Source of the DNA: CAYHSR01 sp043821725
GTDB lineage: Bacteria > Patescibacteriota > Patescibacteriia > Magasanikbacterales > GWA2-37-8
NCBI GenBank assembly: GCA_043821725.1
Contig: JBDRCM010000031.1
Location: 1 to 45,888 of the forward strand
Direction of reading: 5' to 3'
Length of the DNA stretch: 45,888 nucleotides
Shown: positions 1 to 8,907 of the stretch, one piece after another
How the letters are laid out: every line of letters starts with the position of its first letter
Position numbering within the stretch: position 1 is the first letter of the stretch
The notes under the pieces: model-generated
Seen by the model: only the letters and a program-made list of their open reading frames with translations
What the model was told of the DNA's origin: nothing
Databases searched by the model: none
Position numbers and translations under genes: made by a program

Positions 1-30
1 TCATACCTTGTTGCTTGTAGAAGCATAAGG

Positions 31-263
31 GGTCTGTCGCCAAATACCATTTCTACTGCAATTCATAAATTTAGACCAAAATCGTTTCAAAATTTCTTGG
101 CTTATCTTACAGATAGGCATCAAAATTTTTTATCAAGCGAATCGAGAGAAAAGAAAAATGATAATTTTTCTTTTCCGAGCGAGCGAAGATAACTATGGAA
201 TTATCAACGATTTTGTCTCATAATTTATTAATTTCGTCACGAAAGCGCATTTGGCGACAGACC
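31..263. repeat. MITE-like element with 15-bp terminal inverted repeats
   Basis: The left end GGTCTGTCGCCAAAT (31-45) is the exact reverse complement of 249-263. The enclosed 200 bases have no convincing ORF and hold a 12-bp perfect AT-rich hairpin (148-159 with 164-175). A diverged copy of the right end (GAAAGCGCATTT at 241-252 and what follows to 273) recurs at 18238-18269. Terminal inverted repeats plus a dispersed copy suggest a small non-autonomous element or an intergenic repeat family. It lies just past the 3' end of metG and could also end its transcript. Confidence 0.55.
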
Positions 264-323
264 CATAAGAGAGAAAGAGACACTCGGGCTTGTTGTGCCA
301 GGAAAAATTTATTAAAAAATAAT

Positions 324-1865
324 CTAATTTGTTAAATTATCTAATCTTGGGAAAAGAGCGTCTTTTCGTTCAATTTTATTTCCAACAGTCAACTGGACCC
401 AATTTTTTAGCTCAGATAGCGGTTTTGACAGCTCAACAGACACGTCAAGACCTAATTGCTTCAAAATATTTTCGCCTGTTTCAGGCATTATGGGCCAAAT
501 CATAATGGCAATATGCCTAAGGCCTTCAGCCAGGTGATGGAGAAGATCGCTAACTTCTCTCTTTTTGTTCTTCTTGAAAAGCTCCCATGGCTTTTTATCT
601 GAAATCAGCTGGTCGCAATAAGAAATAAAGCGCCAAACATCTTCCAAAGCATGACAAAAATTAAAATCTTCCATTTTTTCCATGTATTTTTTCCAGATAT
701 CCTGATCCAGCGTATCTATCATTTCATTATAAACTTGATCAACAGCCGGAACCGCATTATCAGAATATTTTTCTATCATAACCAAAATGCGATTTGTAAG
801 ATTACCCAATCCATTTGCCAAATCGGCATTGTATCTTTCCCTAAACTTTTCATCTGAATAATCGCCGTCCAAGTTGAACGGTATTTCTCTTGCCAAAAAA
901 TATCTAGACGCATCAAGCGAATATTGATCCAGCAGTTTAATTGGATCAATTACATTTCCAAGTGACTTGCTGATTTTTTTATTGTCAATGGTCATAAATC
1001 CATGCACTGCGATTTTTTTCGGCAAAGGCAGTCCAACTGACATAAGCATGGCCGGCCATAACAAGGAATGAAATCTGTTTACATCTTTTCCAACAACATG
1101 AACATCTGCCGGCCAATATTTTTTATACAGTTCAGTTGATTTTCCACTCCCCCACCCTAAAGCTGTAATATAGTTGTTTAAAGCATCAAACCAAACATAC
1201 ATCACTTGGCTTAGATCACCAGGTACTTCAATGCCCCAAGGTAATTTTTCCTTTGATCGCGAAATGCTCACATCTTCAAGCCCATGCTCTAAAACTTTCA
1301 TTATTTCATTGTACTTGGACGATGGAACCACAAAATCAGGAGTTTTTTTAAATAACTTTTTTAATTGAATTTCATATTTTGATAAACGAAAAAAATAATT
1401 TTCTTCGCTGATCAATTCGGGCTCTCTATCGTGATTCACACACTTACCATCAACTAAATCTTTCTCGGTTACAAAACACTCGCATCCATCGCAGTATAAA
1501 CCTTCGTATTTTTTTTTGTATATATCATTGTTTTGAAAAGATTTTTTCCAGAATTCTTTTACTCCACGAATATGCCTATCTTCAGTGGTGCGTATAAAAT
1601 CATTATTTGAAATATTCCAAGTGTCAGCCAAGTTTTGGAAGCACGCAGATTTTTCCGATGCGTAATCATAAACCTCTCGCCCGAGTTTTTTTGCAGTTTT
1701 ATACATTTTTTGCCCATGCTCGTCTGTTCCAGTTAAAAAATAGACATCTTTTCCAATAAGCCGCTGATATCGCGCCATAATGTCGGCATATAGAATCTCA
1801 CTCGCAAATCCGATATGTGGCTCTGCATTGGCGTAAGGAATTGTTGTTGTAATATAATATTTCAT
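324..1865 (-). CDS. metG: Methionyl-tRNA synthetase
   Basis: Charges tRNA-Met with methionine in the cytoplasm. The class I signatures are present: the HIGH-type PHIGF near residue 17 and KISKS near residue 300. An inserted knuckle with CDGC and a later C..H-type pair (about residues 125-145) matches the zinc-binding insert of the family. The WFDALNNY stretch is typical of MetRS. At 513 residues it has the catalytic core and anticodon-binding helical domain but no C-terminal EMAP-type tRNA-binding domain, as in many short MetRS. It is monocistronic and divergent from the HD gene, with a promoter just upstream. Confidence 0.96.
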   Translation of the reverse strand: MKYYITTTIPYANAEPHIGFASEILYADIMARYQRLIGKDVYFLTGTDEHGQKMYKTAKKLGREVYDYASEKSACFQNLADTWNISNNDFIRTTEDRHIRGVKEFWKKSFQNNDIYKKKYEGLYCDGCECFVTEKDLVDGKCVNHDREPELISEENYFFRLSKYEIQLKKLFKKTPDFVVPSSKYNEIMKVLEHGLEDVSISRSKEKLPWGIEVPGDLSQVMYVWFDALNNYITALGWGSGKSTELYKKYWPADVHVVGKDVNRFHSLLWPAMLMSVGLPLPKKIAVHGFMTIDNKKISKSLGNVIDPIKLLDQYSLDASRYFLAREIPFNLDGDYSDEKFRERYNADLANGLGNLTNRILVMIEKYSDNAVPAVDQVYNEMIDTLDQDIWKKYMEKMEDFNFCHALEDVWRFISYCDQLISDKKPWELFKKNKKREVSDLLHHLAEGLRHIAIMIWPIMPETGENILKQLGLDVSVELSKPLSELKNWVQLTVGNKIERKDALFPRLDNLTN

Positions 1866-1877
1866 AAGGATATCCTA

Positions 1878-1906
1878 ATAATATCAAAATAACCGCTTTT
1901 TTACAA
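1878..1906 (-). promoter_or_regulatory. Promoter of metG
   Basis: On the minus strand TTGTAA (1906-1901) and TATTAT (1883-1878) are 17 bases apart and end 12 bases before the metG ATG. Inferred from sequence only. Confidence 0.5.
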
Positions 1907-1921
1907 GCAGGGACTATAATA

Positions 1922-1951
1922 TTGCCAACGCATGCTTGTTTTTTGTATAAT
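1922..1951 (+). promoter_or_regulatory. Promoter of the HD / PEP-swivel operon
   Basis: TTGCCA (1922-1927) and a perfect TATAAT (1946-1951) with an 18-base spacer, about 50 bases before the first plus-strand gene. Confidence 0.6.
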
Positions 1952-2003
1952 ATTGGTTTAATATAAGAGTAATAAAGTAAAATTTAAATAAATATTTTAA
2001 TAT

Positions 2004-2603
2004 ATGTCCTACATTTATAATGCAGTATATTCCCATTTTAAGGGTGATAATATAACGAGAGTTGAACTAATTGAACGTCTGGTCGCTGAAACTGTTATTA
2101 ACACTAAAATACCTGATGAAAAACGTTCTTGGGGTAAAGTATTTGAATTAAAGCATAGTTCCAGTGTTATCCAAATCGGCCGTCTTCTTGCGGAAAAACG
2201 TGGTTTAGATATTGAGTTGACGGCAGTGATGTCGGCTTTGCACGATATTTATGTTAATCTAACCGGTCGCATTAGCGATCATGCTCACAAAGGTGTTCCA
2301 ATCGCTGAAAAAATGTTGGAAAAAACAAACAAATTTAAAGAAAAAGAAATAGCAGTAATTTTAAAAGGGATTAAAAACCACAGCGATAAGCATATTATTT
2401 CTAAAGATCCATACGTAGAATTTATGAAAGACGCTGATGTTTTAGATTGCTCCATGTATGTGGGCGTACACGATGCTTATCTTTATGAAAAATCAGAAAA
2501 AATAGTACGGACATATTTTGCTCGCATAAAAAAAATAAGAAAAGAATTGGGCTTACCTAAAGATGATCAATGGAATAACTTTAAAATGATCACAAAGATA
2601 TGA
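2004..2603 (+). CDS. HD-domain phosphohydrolase
   Basis: A 199-residue HD-superfamily protein, expected to bind divalent metal and cleave a phosphate ester, substrate unknown. The metal ligands appear in the usual order: His in KHSSSV (about residue 50), the HD pair in ALHDIYV (about 79-80), further His residues in SDHAHK and NHSDKH, and the closing Asp in KDADVLD. Its stop overlaps the next start as ATGA, so it is probably translationally coupled to the following PEP-swivel protein. The pairing with orphan phosphohistidine domains suggests a shared phosphate-handling role, but no substrate can be named. Confidence 0.8.
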   Translation: MSYIYNAVYSHFKGDNITRVELIERLVAETVINTKIPDEKRSWGKVFELKHSSSVIQIGRLLAEKRGLDIELTAVMSALHDIYVNLTGRISDHAHKGVPIAEKMLEKTNKFKEKEIAVILKGIKNHSDKHIISKDPYVEFMKDADVLDCSMYVGVHDAYLYEKSEKIVRTYFARIKKIRKELGLPKDDQWNNFKMITKI

Positions 2604-3976
2604 GGTTATTTAAAATTTTCTCAAGAGAATACAGTGTCCAGTATGCTGAGGTGTCAATAAGATCTCTCGGTCTTGATGCCAAAGTACACTCGCCCTCGTT
2701 AGTTTTATCTCAGGCATACATTCCGGAACAAGGCGGAAATGAGGGATGCTATGCTGACAAAGATGAGTGGCGTGAATTTATTTCTTTGCTGGAAAAAAAA
2801 TACTTGAGAAAAGATCAGTTAAAAGATTTTTTAAACGAATTCCATAGACGCGGAAAAGACTATATCAATACTTCTCAAAAAATTGGCAAATCAAAATTGT
2901 CCGAAGTCGATAACGAATCTTTGGCACAATATTATGTGAATTATCAAAAGGATATTATCGTATATACGACCTACTTATGGTTTGGCTTTCTTTTAAACAA
3001 TATTTATTCAGACAAAGCAAAAGAAGTTGTTAATAGTAAAAAAATTAAAGATTTAGACAGTATCCTGCCTTCTATTTTAACACCGACCAAATTAAGCGGA
3101 ATACTAAAACTTCAGGAGCAACTTGCAACAATTAAAAAAAATCAAAAAATTCTTAACGATGATGTTATAATAAATTTACTCGCTAAATATGCATGGATGT
3201 CTTGTTTGGATATTCATAATGACCCTTGGACTAAAAAAGAAATTATTAATTTTTTTGAAAATCTTAAAATACCTAAAAAATTGTTGAGTTTCGAAGAAAT
3301 TATGTATGCTCTTAATCTTAGCAAAGAAGAACTTGAATTTATAAATTTAGCAAGAGAATTAGTTTATGTAAAAGACATGAGAGATGTATATCGCAGAAAA
3401 GGTGTTTATTATGCAATACCGTTATTTACAGAAATAGCCAGCCGGCTAAATATAGACCGAAAAGAGCTTGCATATTTTACGCAATCAGAAATAATGGAAG
3501 CGCTGAATGCTGTTAAAAAATTGGATCCAAAAGTAGCGCGCAAAAGACAAGGTGGATTTCTTATATATTCCAAGGCAGAAGAGATCCGCATTACAAGTGA
3601 TAAAGAAGAAATTAATACTTTTGTTAATTTGAATGTACTAAAGGATAATGCAGATTCTGTCGTCCTAAAAGGGATGCCAGCTTCACTCGGCATTGCAAAA
3701 GGAAAAGTAAAAATTGTATTTGGCATCAAAGATTTAAAAAAAGTGAATGAAGGAGATATAATTGTAGCAATCACAACCCACCCTGATTATGTGCCGGCTA
3801 TGCACCGAGCATCAGCCATAATCACCGACGAGGGAGGTTTAACATCTCATGCAGCTATTGTATCCCGTGAATTGAAAATACCATGTATTGTGGGAACGAA
3901 GTCAGCAACCAGCATCTTAAAAGATGGCAATACAATTGAGATTGACGCAGAAAGAGGACTAATAAAGAAATTGTAG
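2600..3976 (+). CDS. Orphan PEP-utilising swivelling-domain protein 1
   Basis: The C-terminal 95 residues form the mobile phosphohistidine domain known from PEP synthase, PPDK and enzyme I of the PTS. The catalytic His sits in LTSHAAIVSREL, after IITDEGG. The first 350 residues are mostly helical and resemble the linker region of PEP-synthase-like proteins. There is no ATP-grasp nucleotide-binding domain and no PEP/pyruvate TIM barrel, so it cannot be a complete PEP synthase. It overlaps the HD gene by ATGA and is followed 8 bases later by a second protein of the same kind. It may be a phosphocarrier or a pseudoenzyme; function unknown. Confidence 0.75.
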   Translation: MRLFKIFSREYSVQYAEVSIRSLGLDAKVHSPSLVLSQAYIPEQGGNEGCYADKDEWREFISLLEKKYLRKDQLKDFLNEFHRRGKDYINTSQKIGKSKLSEVDNESLAQYYVNYQKDIIVYTTYLWFGFLLNNIYSDKAKEVVNSKKIKDLDSILPSILTPTKLSGILKLQEQLATIKKNQKILNDDVIINLLAKYAWMSCLDIHNDPWTKKEIINFFENLKIPKKLLSFEEIMYALNLSKEELEFINLARELVYVKDMRDVYRRKGVYYAIPLFTEIASRLNIDRKELAYFTQSEIMEALNAVKKLDPKVARKRQGGFLIYSKAEEIRITSDKEEINTFVNLNVLKDNADSVVLKGMPASLGIAKGKVKIVFGIKDLKKVNEGDIIVAITTHPDYVPAMHRASAIITDEGGLTSHAAIVSRELKIPCIVGTKSATSILKDGNTIEIDAERGLIKKL

Positions 3977-3984
3977 TCAATTAC

Positions 3985-5202
3985 ATGCAAGAATTATTAG
4001 ATCATAAATGGGAAAAATATGTTGGAAGAAGACAGCCCCCTTTACGCGGTGAGTTGGCTTTTCGTGGTGTTCTAAAATGGTTTTCTGATCATGGTTTTAA
4101 GAATGATTTTTCCAAGTTGTATATCTATTTTTCTAAACTAACTAGTGATAAAGGCATAATATCTGATCATTATATAAATGTAGATTTGAGAAAACAAATA
4201 GTTGAAAAATTTAAAGAAAATATAATGAATGATATTAATTATATTGATGTTGTATTAAACGACTTTAAAGATAAGACGGCTAAATTAAGGCAATTTAGTT
4301 TATCTCTAAATCAAAAAAATTTTACGGGTGAAAAACTCATAGATATTTTTAACGATTTTTGTCTAGTTTGGGAGGATTTCGGACCTAATTTATATGTGTT
4401 TTTGTTATTAACTGAAGCTTGTGAAAATATCGTATTAGATCACTATGACCACAAACCTGAAGCCAAAACCGCTTTGATGAAAGAAGTAAGCTCAGGAGTA
4501 GAAAGTGAATTTTTTTCAACTAATAAAAAAGGATATAACAATATTACTAGTTACTTTGAACAAAAATATACACCGTACATAGAAAACCTAACAAAAATGA
4601 CTGAATATCGTGACCAAAGAAAAATGGTTTATGATGATAGTTGGTATAAATATTCTGATAAATTTTTTAGAGAATTAGAATATAGATCAGGACTAGGTGA
4701 AAAAATTAATTTTATCTCAAGGGAAAATATTATTAAAAAATTAGACGGTCATCAATTAAGTGTTGTAATAAATTTTCCTTCAATTGTATATGGAAATAAA
4801 AATGATATTTTATATCAATATGGTAAAGATGTAGAAATTTTACACAATAAAATTTTACAATCAGCCATAAATTTTAACGGGGAATTGGTAGGCGTTACTG
4901 CTAACAAAGGTTTAGCTAAAGGGCAAGTCAGGTTAATAGAGCCACATGTAATTGGTCAGGTATTTAAACAAGGTGAGATATTAATTACTAGAATGACGAC
5001 CCCTGATTTAATGCCATTAATTAAGAAAGCTTCCGCTATAGTTACTGATGAGGGTGGTGTTACTTGCCACGCTTCAATAGTGAGCAGAGAGTTAGATGTT
5101 CCTTGTATTATCGCCACTAATTATAGCACGCAAGTTTTTAAAAATGGAGACTTAGTAGAAGTTGATGCTAATAAAGGTGTAATAAGAATAATAGACGATT
5201 AA
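3985..5202 (+). CDS. Orphan PEP-utilising swivelling-domain protein 2
   Basis: A 405-residue protein built like its upstream neighbour: an unassigned helical region of about 300 residues, then a swivelling domain with IVTDEGG and the phosphorylatable His in VTCHASIVSREL. The two neighbours are clearly related in the last 100 residues but diverged before that, so they are old paralogues rather than a recent duplication. ATP-grasp and PEP-binding domains are again absent. The region is slightly more AT-rich than the gene before it. The role is unknown. A degraded N-terminal piece of a PEP-synthase-like gene follows directly. Confidence 0.72.
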   Translation: MQELLDHKWEKYVGRRQPPLRGELAFRGVLKWFSDHGFKNDFSKLYIYFSKLTSDKGIISDHYINVDLRKQIVEKFKENIMNDINYIDVVLNDFKDKTAKLRQFSLSLNQKNFTGEKLIDIFNDFCLVWEDFGPNLYVFLLLTEACENIVLDHYDHKPEAKTALMKEVSSGVESEFFSTNKKGYNNITSYFEQKYTPYIENLTKMTEYRDQRKMVYDDSWYKYSDKFFRELEYRSGLGEKINFISRENIIKKLDGHQLSVVINFPSIVYGNKNDILYQYGKDVEILHNKILQSAINFNGELVGVTANKGLAKGQVRLIEPHVIGQVFKQGEILITRMTTPDLMPLIKKASAIVTDEGGVTCHASIVSRELDVPCIIATNYSTQVFKNGDLVEVDANKGVIRIIDD

Positions 5203-5203
5203 C

Positions 5204-5317
5204 ATAAAATTTTTTAACCAAATAACCAAAGAAGATGCAAATACTTGCGCTGGCAAAGATTCTTCTTTAGGCAAATTAATTAAATTGCGGATTGACTTAT
5301 TTATTGATGAAAGTTAA
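5204..5317 (+). pseudogene. Remnant of a PEP-synthase-like N-terminus
   Basis: Read from an ATA where a start codon would be expected, this frame gives a 37-residue peptide with ITKEDANTCAGKDSSLGKLI. That resembles the start of the nucleotide-binding domain of PEP synthase and related enzymes, where a GGK-x-ASLGEM motif follows an ED pair. It ends at a TAA after about 37 codons and nothing similar follows up to rsmI. It is best read as the stub of a deleted gene that would have supplied the domain missing from the two swivelling-domain proteins. Confidence 0.45.
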
Positions 5318-5358
5318 TTTATTGACCCAAGGTTGAAAAAAAGATACGCATATATAAT

Positions 5359-6039
5359 TTACGGATGGCTTGAGTCAACAACAATGACATATTCTCCCCT
5401 TTCAGACATATCCATTTTATCAAAATCTTTTATTTTTCCTCTGTAAACGGACTCAAATTTTTTTGTTAGTTCGCGACAAATAACGATTTTTGTATCTGCA
5501 TTCAAGTTATTGCGCATTTCTTGCATAGCTTTGCGTATTCTATGGTTTGACTCAAAAAAAATTGTTGTGTGTCTGTTTTTAGCAAGCTCAGCAAAAAAAG
5601 TTTTTCTTCTTTTTTTATGCGGAGGGAATCCCAAAAAAATAAACTTATCACAATCAAATCCGGATATTGATAATGCGGCTGTCACAGATGAAGCACCAGG
5701 TATTGGTATTATATCCAACGAGTGGCTTAATCTTAAAACCAGATTGCTTATTAAAAAATTTCCTGGATCACTGATTCCAGGCGTTCCTGCATCAGTAATC
5801 AGCGCCAGCACTTTACCATTCTGCAACATTTTTTCAATCTGCCGTATTTTTTTTGTATCGCTGTACTGGTGATAACTTAACGTCGGTGTTGTTATTTTAT
5901 AATGATTTAGTAATTTTTTAGCGATCCTTGTATCCTCGCACAACACTAAATCAACCTGTTTTAAAACATCAATTGCCCTTAAAGTTATATCCCCAAGATT
6001 CCCAATAGGGGTTGAAACAATGTATATTTTACTATTCAT
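5359..6039 (-). CDS. rsmI: 16S rRNA 2'-O-ribose methyltransferase RsmI
   Basis: Methylates the ribose of C1402 in 16S rRNA using SAM. The family signatures are clear: IVSTPIGNLGDIT at the N-terminus, LCEDTR, ITDAGTPGISDPG, and FLGFPPHKKRR, with IFFESNHRI further on. An upstream in-frame ATG at 6066 is possible, but the ATG at 6039 is preferred: it gives a standard N-terminus (226 residues) and overlaps the ferredoxin stop as ATGA. It is the last gene of the thiI-to-rsmI run. Confidence 0.93.
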   Translation of the reverse strand: MNSKIYIVSTPIGNLGDITLRAIDVLKQVDLVLCEDTRIAKKLLNHYKITTPTLSYHQYSDTKKIRQIEKMLQNGKVLALITDAGTPGISDPGNFLISNLVLRLSHSLDIIPIPGASSVTAALSISGFDCDKFIFLGFPPHKKRRKTFFAELAKNRHTTIFFESNHRIRKAMQEMRNNLNADTKIVICRELTKKFESVYRGKIKDFDKMDMSERGEYVIVVDSSHP

Positions 6040-6215
6040 GATAATATAATTGCTTGTGTTGGACATGCATCAACTGACATATTTGCTGATTCTTCGTCCT
6101 CGCATTTACCATTTATTGGCTCTGCTTTATCACCGCTCATTTTAAAAAGATCCGGCGCCAAAGCAACACATGTTCCGCATCCAATACATTTTTCCGCATC
6201 AACTTTTAGATTCAT
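6036..6215 (-). CDS. Small 4Fe-4S ferredoxin
   Basis: A 59-residue protein with the cluster pattern CIGCGTC (residues 10-16) and a distal CP (residue 51), plus an acidic surface rich in Asp and Glu. This is the single-cluster bacterial ferredoxin fold. Its start overlaps the end of iscU by 17 bases and its stop overlaps the rsmI start, so it is embedded in the isc operon. It most likely donates electrons for Fe-S cluster assembly, or is itself a client of the IscS-IscU pair. The gene is short enough to be missed by automatic calls. Confidence 0.85.
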   Translation of the reverse strand: MNLKVDAEKCIGCGTCVALAPDLFKMSGDKAEPINGKCEDEESANMSVDACPTQAIILS

Positions 6216-6693
6216 AATGATTTTTCTTATAATTACTAATAGCAGACTGTAAAGCTTGATCTCCTAAAACAGAACAGTGCACCTTTCTGGCAGGCAAACC
6301 GTTAAGTCGCTTTAAAATATCTTGAGGCGTGATTCTCATTGCCTCATCAATGGTTTTGCCTTTGTTTTCAGTTATCATTTCAGCAAGCGCCGATGTTGCG
6401 GCGATCGCGCTTCCGCACCCGAAAGTGCGCCATCTACAATCCTTTATTATATTTGTCTTTGGATCAACATTGATCCACATAATCATTTCATCTCCGCATG
6501 CCCTTGATCCGACTTTGCCCATGCCATTAAAAAAAAATTTATTTTCCTCATTCTCTTTCATGAACTTTATTGGATTAAAAAAATGTTTTTTTACAGCTTC
6601 ACTGTAAAGCCAAACTTGTCCGTTGTTTCCAATTACTCCGCCTTTAACGTTCTCACTATATGCAGGATTAATTTTTTTATTGTTATTTTTCAT
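6199..6693 (-). CDS. iscU: IscU/NifU-type Fe-S cluster scaffold
   Basis: Holds nascent Fe-S clusters built with sulfur from IscS. The scaffold ligands are present: C66 and D68 in RACGDEM, C93 in TFGCGSA and C140 in KVHCSVLGD. At 164 residues it has about 28 extra N-terminal residues before the usual start of the fold (YSEAVKKHF), and a spacer before the first Cys that differs from the usual IscU N-terminus. Its start overlaps the iscS stop as ATGA, which couples enzyme and scaffold production. Confidence 0.92.
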   Translation of the reverse strand: MKNNNKKINPAYSENVKGGVIGNNGQVWLYSEAVKKHFFNPIKFMKENEENKFFFNGMGKVGSRACGDEMIMWINVDPKTNIIKDCRWRTFGCGSAIAATSALAEMITENKGKTIDEAMRITPQDILKRLNGLPARKVHCSVLGDQALQSAISNYKKNHYESKS

Positions 6694-7901
6694 CTAATTG
6701 TTGATATTTCACGCAATTTAGCCACGATTTGCGGTAAAAACTCCATTAAATAATCAACATCGTCCGCTTTATTGCATTGTCCAAAAGTAAATCTTATGCT
6801 TCCATGAGCTGACTCTTTTGGAACTCCAATAGCTGTTAATACGTGCGAAGGGTCAAGGGAATCGGACGTGCAAGCCGATCCTGTTGAACACATTACGCCG
6901 TATTCATCCAGATACAACAGCAGAGCTTCGCCCTCAATTCCTTTAAATAAAACATTCAGATTATTAGGCAGTCGTTCTGTGCTGTCAATTGAAGGTCCGT
7001 TTAATGTTATATTATCTATTTTGTCATTTAACTCATTCCACAAATAATCGCGGACTTTCGAAACTTTAGCGCAACTGTCCTCCATATTTTCTTGCGCGAG
7101 CTCAAACGCTTTTGTAAATCCCACTATACTTGCAACATTTTCAGTGCCTGCCCGCAATCCTCGCTCTTGTGAGCCGCCTTTTATTAGTGGCTTGATTTTA
7201 ATCCCTTGGCGTAAGTACAACATTCCAACGCCTTTTGGCCCATATAATTTACTTCCATTAATAGTCATTAAATCAACGTGCATTTTTTCCACGTCTAATT
7301 GCAAATAGCCAGCTGATTGGCATGCATCGGTGTGAAATAGCGGATAAATCTTATTGGTCTTCTTTTTATGCTTTAAAATTTCTCTTCCAATTTTAGCAAT
7401 GGGTTCAATTGTTCCTATTTCGTTGTTAGAATGCATTATTGATATAAGAACAGTATCAGTTCTAATGGCTTTTGCAAGTTCATCCGGATTAACTCGCCCA
7501 CAGTTATCCACTTTAAGATAAGTTATATCCCAGCCCTGTTTTTTCAAATCTTCCAATGGATGAAGAACGGCATGATGCTCTATGGGCGTGGATATGATAT
7601 GCTTACCGGCGTGCTGATGCTGCTGCGCAACTCCGTAAATTGCCATATTATCCGATTCAGTGCCACTTCCGGTAAAAATTATATCCAGCGGCCTCGCCTT
7701 AATTAAATTCGCTATAATTTGCCTGCAATCATTTAAAACTTGGCTGTTTTGTCGGCCTTTAGAGTATAAAGAAGAAGGATTACCGTACTTTTCAGTAAAA
7801 TACGGCATCATTTCTTTTATAATAAGAGGATTCATGTACGTGGTAGCCGCATGATCAAGATATACTTCTCTTTTTTCTTTTGGTTTTGGCAGTGTATTCA
7901 T
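6690..7901 (-). CDS. iscS: Cysteine desulfurase IscS/NifS
   Basis: PLP enzyme that takes sulfur from cysteine and passes it to IscU and probably to the tRNA thiolases ThiI and MnmA also encoded in this window. K218 in NGSKLYGPKG is the PLP lysine and C344 in STGSACTSD the catalytic cysteine. HTDACQSAG and the AGTENV stretch are further family marks. The length of 403 residues is standard. It follows rrf2 by 4 bases and overlaps iscU by 4. Confidence 0.95.
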   Translation of the reverse strand: MNTLPKPKEKREVYLDHAATTYMNPLIIKEMMPYFTEKYGNPSSLYSKGRQNSQVLNDCRQIIANLIKARPLDIIFTGSGTESDNMAIYGVAQQHQHAGKHIISTPIEHHAVLHPLEDLKKQGWDITYLKVDNCGRVNPDELAKAIRTDTVLISIMHSNNEIGTIEPIAKIGREILKHKKKTNKIYPLFHTDACQSAGYLQLDVEKMHVDLMTINGSKLYGPKGVGMLYLRQGIKIKPLIKGGSQERGLRAGTENVASIVGFTKAFELAQENMEDSCAKVSKVRDYLWNELNDKIDNITLNGPSIDSTERLPNNLNVLFKGIEGEALLLYLDEYGVMCSTGSACTSDSLDPSHVLTAIGVPKESAHGSIRFTFGQCNKADDVDYLMEFLPQIVAKLREISTIR

Positions 7902-7905
7902 TTTT

Positions 7906-8301
7906 TTACTTGGAAATAATCTTAATCTTTTTCATTAATTTAATTATCTCTTTATTTAATTCAGTAATAATATCACGCACCTTGCATTCAGGTGATTTTT
8001 TTCTGCAAAATTTAATGCCCTTAACGCACGGTAGGAGCAAAACGCCATTCTCCATTATTTCAACAATGTCAAAAAGCGACAAATTCTGCGTTTCCTTTCT
8101 AAGTGTGTATCCTCCACACACGCCGTGTTCAGCTTGTATAATATTTTTTTTGACCAATTTGCGCGCTATTTTTTGCAAAAAAAAGAATGAGATTTTACTT
8201 TGATCTGAGAATTTTTTCAAGCTACAACATTCGCCGGGCTGTTCAGACAGATAGCGAACCAATTGAATGGCATAAGATGTTTCTTTTCGGAATGACAGCA
8301 T
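7906..8301 (-). CDS. Rrf2/IscR-type Fe-S sensing regulator
   Basis: A 131-residue winged-helix repressor of the Rrf2 family. The HTH region includes SLKKFSDQSKIS and the GVCGGYTL wing. Three cysteines (C92, C99, C106), spaced six residues apart, correspond to the cluster ligands of IscR. It sits directly before iscS, and exonuclease and glutaredoxin genes precede it on the same strand. By analogy it should sense cluster status and adjust the operon. No operator was identified with confidence. Confidence 0.85.
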   Translation of the reverse strand: MLSFRKETSYAIQLVRYLSEQPGECCSLKKFSDQSKISFFFLQKIARKLVKKNIIQAEHGVCGGYTLRKETQNLSLFDIVEIMENGVLLLPCVKGIKFCRKKSPECKVRDIITELNKEIIKLMKKIKIISK

Positions 8302-8302
8302 A

Positions 8303-8899
8303 TTAAAAAGGCAATGTTAAGTTGATATTCTTTTGAGAAACTTCAAATTGATCCTCATTATTTTGCGCAAAGTCAAAATTTACAACAAACGGTAGTACCT
8401 CTCCTTTTAGTGTCTTATAAAAAAGTTGCTTATTTGCTTTTCCAAATTCATATATTTTTTTTGTAATTTCAACATCCATTTCGCAGTATTTTTTAATATC
8501 GCTTATATTTCCCTCTTTCCACCATGTTATGGCCTGCATTCCATCAGCAATTTTTTCAATATCCAATGTTGCCTGCGCTATATCGTTGAGCTTCAACCGC
8601 CTGCCAACTCGATCATGAACTTCTTTCATTAAATCAAGATGAGGAAGATCCAAAAGGTTGCCCGGATAATAGTTGTTAAGAATAGGAATATCAAAATGAG
8701 CGCTGTTATAGCCAATTACTCTTGAAGCCCTTTCAAAATAAGGCCATAGTTTGTTTATCTCGCTTTCCTCAAAACTTATAAATGAATTTTCTTTATAACT
8801 GAAAATTGAAACAACTGAAATTCGGAATTTTTTAAAGTCATTATTAACCTCATTAAATGTATTTTGCGTCTCAATATCAAAAACTATTTCATTATTCAT
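8303..8899 (-). CDS. RNase H-like 3'-5' exonuclease (YprB type)
   Basis: A 198-residue DEDDy-type nuclease. Exo I is VFDIET (D8, E10), Exo II is the Asp in YNSAHFDIPIL and Exo III is YCEMDVEITKKIY, with Tyr and Asp four residues apart. This arrangement matches the stand-alone 'RNase H-like, YprB' exonuclease family. Its exact substrate is unknown. It lies one base from rrf2 and 8 bases from the glutaredoxin gene, so it is co-transcribed with the Fe-S genes. Confidence 0.8.
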   Translation of the reverse strand: MNNEIVFDIETQNTFNEVNNDFKKFRISVVSIFSYKENSFISFEESEINKLWPYFERASRVIGYNSAHFDIPILNNYYPGNLLDLPHLDLMKEVHDRVGRRLKLNDIAQATLDIEKIADGMQAITWWKEGNISDIKKYCEMDVEITKKIYEFGKANKQLFYKTLKGEVLPFVVNFDFAQNNEDQFEVSQKNINLTLPF

Positions 8900-8907
8900 A
8901 ATTCATA

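Noticed and set aside
148..175. The AT-rich 12-bp hairpin as a stand-alone terminator for metG.
   Set aside because: It has no GC core and lies within the element bounded by inverted repeats, so it is better described as part of that element.
2600..5202. Annotation of the two swivelling-domain proteins as PEP synthase or PPDK.
   Set aside because: Only the mobile phosphohistidine domain is present; the nucleotide-binding and PEP-binding domains are absent.
6040..6066. Upstream ATG of rsmI.
   Set aside because: The nine added residues are encoded by the ferredoxin gene; the ATG at 6039 gives a standard N-terminus and an ATGA overlap.
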